From Granulicella sp. S156 (GTDB lineage: Bacteria; Acidobacteriota; Terriglobia; Terriglobales; Acidobacteriaceae), in assembly GCF_009766105.1 (NCBI RefSeq), contig NZ_LMUH01000026.1:733851-797850 (forward strand): DNA of 64,000 bases, written 5' to 3'. Positions 58,020-64,000 of the stretch are shown in pieces. The position numbers were made by a program, and so were the translations under genes. Each line of letters opens with the position of its first letter. Positions within the stretch are counted from its first letter, which is position 1. Under the pieces are notes generated by a model that was not told where the DNA came from, did no database searches, and saw only the letters and a program-made list of their open reading frames with translations.

Positions 58020-60026
58020 CTACAATTTCATTCTCCCCAGCAGTCCCTGGAACGCGGGGTCTGTGCGGAGGGGATCGAGCGAGGGGTCGACCCGGGCGTA
58101 CACCATCGACGTGGAATGATCGTCGACAGCTTTACCCAGCGCTTCGATCGCCTCCGCATTACGACCGAGGCCGATCAAGACCAGCGCGCGGCTGATGGGG
58201 GGCACGTAATGCGAGGCTGCTCGCTCATGGAGCTCCGCCAGCACCTTCTCGGCGGCAGCCCGGTTCCCTGCCCGCGCCTCGGCGTCGCCGAGCAGCCCCT
58301 CCACCCACGGGTCCCGGTCCTCGGGGTTTCCCGATAATGCGAGTGCCTGTGTCAGGTTGGTAACGGCGGCGGCGTAGTCTCCGGTTGCCATCTCCACCAT
58401 GCCTAACCGGGTGCGGGCGCGGACGAAGTTGGGATCCAGCTCGAGAACACGGTTCAGCGCGACCAGCGCTGCCGCGTTGTCGTGACTCAGATACTCGATC
58501 CACCCGACGTTGGTACCGATGATCAGCGACAGCGGATCAAGCTTCTGGGCCAGGTGGATCTCGTAGAGCGACTGCGGAAAGCGGCCCATCGCGGCCAGAT
58601 CGAGTGCGTACCAGTGGTGCGCGGTGGCGTAGTTGGGGTTGAGCTGGATGGCGTGCTCGAACTCCTGCTCGGCAGCGGCGAGGTTCCAGTCGGTAAAGAA
58701 ATAGATCATGCCGAGCGAGGCGTGCGGCTCAGCCAGCGTCGGGTCGAGGTGGATGGCCGAGAGCGCGGCGGAGCGAGCATCGGCGTTGGCTGAGCTGCCG
58801 GGCTCAACCGAGAACGAGGCCAGCAAGGCATAGGAGTCGGCGAGGCCGGCGTAGGCGGGCGCGTAGTTCGGGTCGGCATCGATAGACTGGCGAAAGTAGT
58901 CAGTACTCTTGCGGAGGCCATCGACGGTGCGGCGGTTCCAGAAGTAGCGTCCGCGCAGGTAAAGCTGATAGGCCGGGCCGTCGGGATGCGCAGTGACATT
59001 GGGCTTGGGCGGAGCGGAGATCGCTCCGAGCCGATGCAGCTCGTGCGCGACAGCTTCGCCCGCATTCTGCTCGAGTTGAGGCAGACTGTCGGGCGTACCG
59101 CTGACACTGTCCTGCCAGAGAACGAAGCCATCACGAACACGGAGGAGACGAAGGTGCAGCGTCTCACGGCCGGAGGCGATTTCGACACTGCCGGAGAGGA
59201 TAGCGTCCACTCCCTGCTCGCGACCGGCGGCCACGGGATCGACGGTGGCCCCCGTGGAGTAGCGAAGCACGGAGCCCGTTGGACGCACGACTAGATCGCC
59301 ATCGAGGCGCGAGATAAGACCGTCGGTCATGCCTAGCAGGACAACCTCATCGGGCGTATCGGATGCGGCGTGCGCGCTGGCACTGTCGAGCGTAAACGGC
59401 AGAACCGCAAGGGTGCGGATGGGAGAACGCGGCTTCAGGAGATGCCACGCTCCAGCCAGAAGACCGGCCAGCAGAACCGCAAGGGTGATCAGCAGTGCCC
59501 AGCGTCGCGCGTGCGGTTTCGCAGAGGAGTCGCTTAGCGCCGAGGCTGTGGGTTCGAGGCTTGCAGACGCTACAGGCTCAGAGGGATAGACATCCTCGGA
59601 CCGTAGAGGCGGTGCCACAGGTTTCGTCGCGCGCGGTGTGGATTCAACCTCGCGCACCTCCGCAACGAAGCGATAACCGCGACGAGCAACTGTCTGGATA
59701 TAGCGGCGGTCCTGCGGATCTTCGTTGAGCGCACGGCGCAGGGTAGAGATGGCGACGGTGAGATTCGACTCCTCGACGAAGGAATCGTGCCAGACGGTGG
59801 TCAGCATCTCCTCCTTGGTGATGAGGGCGCCGGGCTTGCGAACGAACAACAGCAGCGCATCGAACACCCGGCCGGGCAGAAGGATCTCCTTGCCCTCGCA
59901 CGTGAACAGGCGGTTCGCCGGGTCGAGCCGGAAGTTTTCGAACTCGAAGAGAACGGCGGCCTGCGCTGAGCTGGGTGCTGACGGAGAAGGAGGTTCAGTG
60001 CGCGGGCTGCCTGGATTCGACTGCAT
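58020..60026 (-). CDS. winged-helix DNA-binding membrane protein with TPR repeats (CadC-like)
   Basis: 668 residues. Order: Pro/Ser-rich start; OmpR/PhoB-type winged helix at about 25-125 (FEFENFRLDPANRLF, GRVFDALLLFVRKPG, ESNLTVAISTLRRALNED, YIQTVARRGYRFVAEV); Pro/Ser linker; one membrane segment (WALLITLAVLLAGLLAGAWHLL); a periplasmic region with FVLWQDSVSGTPD, as in TolB-like domains; then six or more TPR repeats (YAPAYAGLADSYALLASF, AEPHASLGMIYFF, NYATAHHWYALDLAAMG, and so on). Likely a one-component membrane regulator. A short copy of its C-terminal motif survives at 57040-57100. Confidence 0.9.
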   Translation of the reverse strand: MQSNPGSPRTEPPSPSAPSSAQAAVLFEFENFRLDPANRLFTCEGKEILLPGRVFDALLLFVRKPGALITKEEMLTTVWHDSFVEESNLTVAISTLRRALNEDPQDRRYIQTVARRGYRFVAEVREVESTPRATKPVAPPLRSEDVYPSEPVASASLEPTASALSDSSAKPHARRWALLITLAVLLAGLLAGAWHLLKPRSPIRTLAVLPFTLDSASAHAASDTPDEVVLLGMTDGLISRLDGDLVVRPTGSVLRYSTGATVDPVAAGREQGVDAILSGSVEIASGRETLHLRLLRVRDGFVLWQDSVSGTPDSLPQLEQNAGEAVAHELHRLGAISAPPKPNVTAHPDGPAYQLYLRGRYFWNRRTVDGLRKSTDYFRQSIDADPNYAPAYAGLADSYALLASFSVEPGSSANADARSAALSAIHLDPTLAEPHASLGMIYFFTDWNLAAAEQEFEHAIQLNPNYATAHHWYALDLAAMGRFPQSLYEIHLAQKLDPLSLIIGTNVGWIEYLSHDNAAALVALNRVLELDPNFVRARTRLGMVEMATGDYAAAVTNLTQALALSGNPEDRDPWVEGLLGDAEARAGNRAAAEKVLAELHERAASHYVPPISRALVLIGLGRNAEAIEALGKAVDDHSTSMVYARVDPSLDPLRTDPAFQGLLGRMKL

Positions 60027-60218
60027 GACGGGAAAACCTCACTCTAGCATGCATGCCTGGCTGCTGGAAGTGTTGGAGATGTGGCCATGTAGTCACTCTA
60101 TATTCGATAACCGTTCGCTTTTGCTTTTTCTTTAGAGGTTTTCGGGGTGTCTTGAGGACAACCGTATATCGGCTGCTCTAGTGTTTTGTGGGTCCCCTCT
60201 ACGGGGATGGAGGTAACC

Positions 60219-62057
60219 ATGTCCGCGGCAAGCAAAAGCGTATCAACTTCAACGCGTGTTCTAACCACCAACAAACACCTTATCCGCTGGGTTGAAAAGA
60301 TGGCCGAGCTCACACAGCCGGCAGCCATCCACTGGATCGACGGCTCCGCCGAGGAGAACGAATACCTCTGCCGCCAGCTCGTCGATGCGGGAACTTTCAT
60401 CAAGCTGAATGAGAAGCTGTGGCCGGGGTGCTACTACGCACGGTCTTCGCCGAACGATGTCGCACGCGTCGAGGACCGCACGTTCATCTGCTCGCTCTCC
60501 AAAGACAACGCCGGACCGACGAACAACTGGGAAGACCCGTTCGTCATGAGGAAGAAGCTGAAGCAGTTGTTCCGCGGTGCGATGCGCGGACGCACGATGT
60601 ATGTGCTGCCGTATTCGATGGGACCCATCGGCTCTCCGATGTCGCAGATCGGCGTGCAGCTTACGGACTCAGCCTATGCCGTGGTCAATATGCGCATTAT
60701 GGCGAGAGTTGGTGCGCCGGTGTTTGCGGAGATCGATAAAGACGTGAAACGCGTCGTGCCCTGCATGCACACAGTCGGAGCACCGCTCGCGCCCGGCCAG
60801 CAGGACGTGGCATGGCCACAGAACGACACCAAGTACATCGTTCACTTTCCGGAGACCCGCGAGATCTGGAGCTACGGTTCTGGATACGGAGGCAATGCGC
60901 TGCTGGGCAAGAAGTGCTTTGCACTGAGGATTGCTTCGAACATCGCTCGCGATGAGGGCTGGATGGCCGAGCACATGCTCATCCTCGGCGTGGAATCTCC
61001 GCAAGGCGAGAAGACGTACGTTGCGGCAGCGTTTCCTTCGGCCTGCGGCAAGACCAACTTCGCGATGATGATTCCGCCCAAGGGCTTCGACGGCTGGAAG
61101 ATATGGACCGTCGGCGACGACATCGCGTGGATCAAGCCGGACGCCACAGGCCAGCTTCGTGCCATCAATCCGGAGGCAGGCTTCTTTGGTGTGGCTCCGG
61201 GCACGAGCGGCAAGACCAATCCGAACGCGATGGCGACGCTCAGCCGCAACACGATCTTCACCAACGTTGCACTGACTCCTGAAGGCGGCGTGTGGTGGGA
61301 GGGCATGACCGACGAGCCGCCCGCCGAGTGCCTCGACTGGCGCGGCGAGCGGTGGACTCCCGAGATTGGCCGTGAGACGGGCAAGCCCGCCGCGCATCCG
61401 AACGGACGCTTTACCGCGCCTGCCGTGCAGTGTCCCAGCATCGATTTAGCGGCGTGGGAGTCGCCCGATGGCGTGCCCATCTCGGCGTTTCTCTTCGGGG
61501 GGCGCAGGCCGACGACGATCCCGCTCGTCTTTCAGGCATTCAACTGGTCGTCCGGCGTGTATCTCGGCGCGACTATGGGTTCTGAGACTACCGCTGCCGC
61601 CGGAGGAGCGCTGGGCAAAGTACGCCGCGACCCAATGGCGATGCTTCCCTTCTGCGGCTATCACATGGGCGACTACTTCCGGCACTGGCTCAAGATGCAG
61701 CGCGAGCTCACCGTCACGCCACGCGTCTTCCACGTCAACTGGTTCCGCAAGGACGAGGACGGCAAGTTCCTGTGGCCGGGCTTCAGCGAGAATATGCGCG
61801 TCTTGAAGTGGGTCGTCGATCGCGTGCGCGGCCGTGCGCAGGGCAAAGAGACACCTATCGGCTGGACACCGCACTACGAGGATATGAACTGGGACGGGCT
61901 CGACATGCCGCGCGCGAAGTTCGACGAGTTGCAGAAGGTCGACCGCGCAGCGTGGCGGCAAGAGGTGATGGGCCACGAAGAGCTGTTCCTCGCAGTGCAC
62001 GATCATCTGCCGCCGGAGATGATCTATGAGCGCGAGTTGTTGATCTGCAGGTTGTAA
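60219..62057 (+). CDS. pckG: phosphoenolpyruvate carboxykinase (GTP)
   Basis: 612 residues from ATG 60219, with GGAGGT 5 bases upstream; the longer frame from 60186 is rejected. It converts oxaloacetate and GTP to PEP, CO2 and GDP, the entry to gluconeogenesis. The kinase P-loop [13 protein letters not shown] (about 272-284), [31 protein letters not shown] and the guanine-site region [19 protein letters not shown] fit the GTP family; lengths agree. A strong terminator follows. Confidence 0.97.
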   Translation: MSAASKSVSTSTRVLTTNKHLIRWVEKMAELTQPAAIHWIDGSAEENEYLCRQLVDAGTFIKLNEKLWPGCYYARSSPNDVARVEDRTFICSLSKDNAGPTNNWEDPFVMRKKLKQLFRGAMRGRTMYVLPYSMGPIGSPMSQIGVQLTDSAYAVVNMRIMARVGAPVFAEIDKDVKRVVPCMHTVGAPLAPGQQDVAWPQNDTKYIVHFPETREIWSYGSGYGGNALLGKKCFALRIASNIARDEGWMAEHMLILGVESPQGEKTYVAAAFPSACGKTNFAMMIPPKGFDGWKIWTVGDDIAWIKPDATGQLRAINPEAGFFGVAPGTSGKTNPNAMATLSRNTIFTNVALTPEGGVWWEGMTDEPPAECLDWRGERWTPEIGRETGKPAAHPNGRFTAPAVQCPSIDLAAWESPDGVPISAFLFGGRRPTTIPLVFQAFNWSSGVYLGATMGSETTAAAGGALGKVRRDPMAMLPFCGYHMGDYFRHWLKMQRELTVTPRVFHVNWFRKDEDGKFLWPGFSENMRVLKWVVDRVRGRAQGKETPIGWTPHYEDMNWDGLDMPRAKFDELQKVDRAAWRQEVMGHEELFLAVHDHLPPEMIYERELLICRL

Positions 62058-62078
62058 AGACAAACCCATTAGCAGAGA

Positions 62079-62109
62079 GCGCCCGGGATTTCAGCCGGGC
62101 GCTTTTTTT
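62079..62109 (+). terminator. intrinsic terminator of pckG
   Basis: GCGCCCGG (62079-62086) pairs with CCGGGCGC (62095-62102) around an 8-base loop, followed by TTTTTTT (62103-62109). A textbook terminator 22 bases after the pckG stop. Confidence 0.95.
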
Positions 62110-62196
62110 GCGTACCTACCAGCAGCAGGCCTTATTTCGGAACCAAAGTGCGATAACGTTCGTATCTAGCTCAACCTGCTGATACGAGGGATTCCC

Positions 62197-63267
62197 TTGC
62201 GAAAAATACGTCTTCTGCATCAGGCGGTTCTCCTGCTCTTCTCGATTTCTCTGCTGGGGCCAGCCGCCGAAGGCCAGGTTCAGTGGCCTCAGGCGAAACC
62301 AGAGGCAGAGGGCATCAACAGTGCAGCCCTCGCGTCGCTGTTTCAGGGCTTGTCCGCGGATTCGCGCAAAGACATCAAGGGTGTCGTCGTTCTGCGGCAC
62401 GGCAATCTCGTCGCAGAGTCTTATTTCAACGGAGATACTGCCGACACACTCCACGACATCCGCTCCGCAACGAAGAGTCTTACCGCGATGCTCATGGGGA
62501 TTGCGATCGAACGTCATTTCGTTCACAGCGTGGATGATCCGATCGCGCTGTATCTCCCCGGGCTGCCGCAGGACGGCAAGCAGGCCATCACCATTCGCGA
62601 CCTGCTCAATATGCGCTCCGGCCTGAATGCGGACGATACTGATCCTTCCACACCCGGAAATGAAGACAGGCTGGATGAATCGACCGACTGGATAAAGACG
62701 GTGTACTCCGTACCAATGAGGACCCAGCCGGGCCAGAAGTACCTCTACTGCTCCATCAATGCCTTTCTGACCGGAGCCATTATTGAGAATGCCAGCAAGA
62801 TGCCTCTCGATGTCTTTGCCAAGCAGGCGCTCTTCGATCCGTTAGGCATTCGGCAATTCGAATGGCGGCATGTCCCGGCAGGGCGCACCACAGGCCAGGG
62901 GAACTTGCAGATCACGACTCGCGATGAAGCGAGACTAGGCGAACTCGTTCTGCATAACGGTGAATTCGGCGGCCACCAGATTATCGATCGCCAATGGATA
63001 GAAAAAAGCGTTGCCAACCAGGTGCCTATCGCCGCGGACGATCCCTACTCCGACTTCTATGGCTATATGTGGTACTCCAGAGCAGAGCCGGTCAATGGAC
63101 ACAAGGTTCAGGTCCACTTTGCCTCTGGCAATGGAGGCAATAAAATTTACGTCATTCCTTCGATGGATATGGTCGTAGCCGTCACGTCGAGCGCGTACAG
63201 TCGCGGCTACGGACAGTTGCGGTCGCAGGACATTCTGCTCAAGATCCTTGCAGCAGTTCATCCCTAG
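62197..63267 (+). CDS. secreted beta-lactamase-fold serine hydrolase
   Basis: 356 residues from TTG 62197, with GAGGGA 5 bases upstream. Signal peptide (LHQAVLLLFSISLLGPAAEG). Class C beta-lactamase/D-alanyl-D-alanine carboxypeptidase fold: Ser-x-x-Lys in IRSATKSLTAML, the Tyr motif in KYLYCSINAF (Tyr-Cys-Ser rather than the usual Tyr-x-Asn), and a C-terminal HFASGNGGNKIYVIP. Preceding motifs TIRDLLNMRSGL are typical. Could be an esterase, peptidase or beta-lactamase; this group is mostly not antibiotic-degrading. Confidence 0.9.
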   Translation: MRKIRLLHQAVLLLFSISLLGPAAEGQVQWPQAKPEAEGINSAALASLFQGLSADSRKDIKGVVVLRHGNLVAESYFNGDTADTLHDIRSATKSLTAMLMGIAIERHFVHSVDDPIALYLPGLPQDGKQAITIRDLLNMRSGLNADDTDPSTPGNEDRLDESTDWIKTVYSVPMRTQPGQKYLYCSINAFLTGAIIENASKMPLDVFAKQALFDPLGIRQFEWRHVPAGRTTGQGNLQITTRDEARLGELVLHNGEFGGHQIIDRQWIEKSVANQVPIAADDPYSDFYGYMWYSRAEPVNGHKVQVHFASGNGGNKIYVIPSMDMVVAVTSSAYSRGYGQLRSQDILLKILAAVHP

Positions 63268-63310
63268 CCGCAATCTGAAGCGAGGCGCCTGCCTGCCAAA
63301 GAAAAAGATC

Positions 63311-64000
63311 TTAGCGAGTAAGAATGACCGGGCCGTCGTGGGTGATGGCCACCGTGTGTTCGAAGTGCGCGCTGATGCTGCCATCGGTAGTGATTGCGGT
63401 CCAGCCGTCTTCGAGCACCTTCACGTCCGCCGTGCCGGCGTTGATCATTGGCTCGATCGCCAGCACCATGCCGGCCTTCAGGCGCGGGCCTTTGCCGGCA
63501 TCACCGAAGTTGGGCACCTGGGGGTCTTCGTGCATCGATTTACCGATGCCGTGGCCGACGAACTCGCGCACGATGCCGTAGCCTTCTTTTTCGCACATGC
63601 TCTGCACTGCGTTCGAGATGTCGAAGAGTCGGCCGCCAACAACAGCCTTGTCGATAGCCGCATAGAGCGAGGCTTCGGTGACACGCAACAGCTTTTCAGC
63701 CGCCGGGCTGAGCTTGCCCACCGGATGGGTCACCGCGCAGTCGGAGTAGTAGCCGTCGACAATGACACCGCAATCCACAGAGACAATATCGCCCTCGTTC
63801 AGAGTGCGCCGCTCGCTCGGGATGCCATGGATGACTTCGTTGTTCACGGACGTGCAGAGCACTGCCGGATACCCGTGATAGCCCTTGAAGGCCGGCTTCA
63901 CTCCCAGCTCTTCGACCTTCGCCACAGCCGCGCGCTCCAGGTCCATGGTCGTCGCACCGACGCGAACCGCAGCTTTCACGGCGTCATGTACTTTGCGCAA
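63311..64000 (-). CDS. map: methionine aminopeptidase type I, partial (start outside window)
   Basis: About 230 residues of the 3' part, running off the window edge; the apparent first codon at 64000 is probably internal. It removes N-terminal Met from new proteins. The metal ligands fit: Asp and Asp in VSVDCGVIVDGYYSDCAVT, His in FVGHGIGKSMHEDP, Glu in LAIEPMINAG and Glu in HFEHTVAIT. PAVLCTSVNNEVIHGIP is also typical of type I. Its usual neighbours would lie beyond the window. Confidence 0.96.
   Translation of the reverse strand: MRKVHDAVKAAVRVGATTMDLERAAVAKVEELGVKPAFKGYHGYPAVLCTSVNNEVIHGIPSERRTLNEGDIVSVDCGVIVDGYYSDCAVTHPVGKLSPAAEKLLRVTEASLYAAIDKAVVGGRLFDISNAVQSMCEKEGYGIVREFVGHGIGKSMHEDPQVPNFGDAGKGPRLKAGMVLAIEPMINAGTADVKVLEDGWTAITTDGSISAHFEHTVAITHDGPVILTR

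Overview
The window looks like chromosomal DNA of an acidobacterium of the Terriglobia/Acidobacteriaceae kind (Granulicella, Terriglobus or Edaphobacter-like). This is an inference. It rests on a TIGR03435-family secreted protein (24113-24901), a very large Oar-like TonB-dependent receptor with an N-terminal carboxypeptidase-regulatory domain (52043-55537), a PadR regulator paired with a small membrane protein, a winged-helix/TPR regulator, moderately high GC, and many palindromic intergenic repeats. No phage, transposase, CRISPR array or plasmid gene was found.

Layout. 1-5.8 kb: end of an AI-2E-type transporter, a secreted Asp-box/ricin-lectin protein, an O-antigen-ligase-like polymerase and an acyltransferase (cell-surface glycans). 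6.0-7.8 kb: ECF sigma, anti-sigma and a Spy-like periplasmic protein. 7.8-12.7 kb: tyrosine catabolism (hppD, fahA) around an aldo/keto reductase and an AraC regulator. 12.7-15.5 kb: secreted aldose epimerase and SGNH esterase. 15.8-20.5 kb: ndk, sucD, a four-helix-bundle (IVP) gene, sucC, trpD. 20.6-25.5 kb: VOC protein, MFS transporter, alpha/beta hydrolase, thymidine kinase, TIGR03435 protein, Cu/Zn superoxide dismutase. 25.8-30.3 kb: a tight ECF sigma, anti-sigma, zinc-ribbon membrane protein and DUF4097 operon. 30.3-34.1 kb: HAD phosphatase, GH29 fucosidase, GT87-like membrane protein. 34.4-40.4 kb: a complete rRNA operon on the minus strand (16S, tRNA-Ile, tRNA-Ala, 23S, 5S) with promoter, boxA, processing stalk and terminator. 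41.5-51.8 kb: DUF4337, nitroreductase, MarC, a large unrecognised membrane protein, an acyltransferase, ilvE, ndh and a secreted hydrolase. 52-64 kb: TonB receptor plus MFS transporter, PadR pair, wHTH-TPR regulator, GTP-dependent PEP carboxykinase, a serine hydrolase and the start-truncated map gene.

How the genes work together. Most are housekeeping (TCA cycle, gluconeogenesis, nucleotide, amino-acid and respiratory enzymes) or surface and polysaccharide functions expected of a soil heterotroph: fucosidase, epimerase, esterase, TonB receptor, acyltransferases and two ECF envelope-stress modules.

The most unusual signal is a family of 7-bp tandem repeats (minus-strand units such as CAGGAAA and CTGAGAA) in the spacers around sucD-sucC-trpD. 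Two arrays in opposite orientation bracket an IVP/four-helix-bundle gene inserted between sucC and sucD. A second inverted pair with the same polarity, but no gene inside, lies just past the sucC start. A unit variant supplies the apparent ribosome-binding site of sucD. I suggest this is a small mobile or formerly mobile cassette with an 'empty' relative. Other observations: a paralogue remnant whose differences from the intact gene are all synonymous (47451-47525), a terminator-like hairpin over the ribosome-binding site and TTG start of an acyltransferase (47319-47344), a short duplication of an aldo/keto reductase 3' end, and several families of dispersed palindromes.
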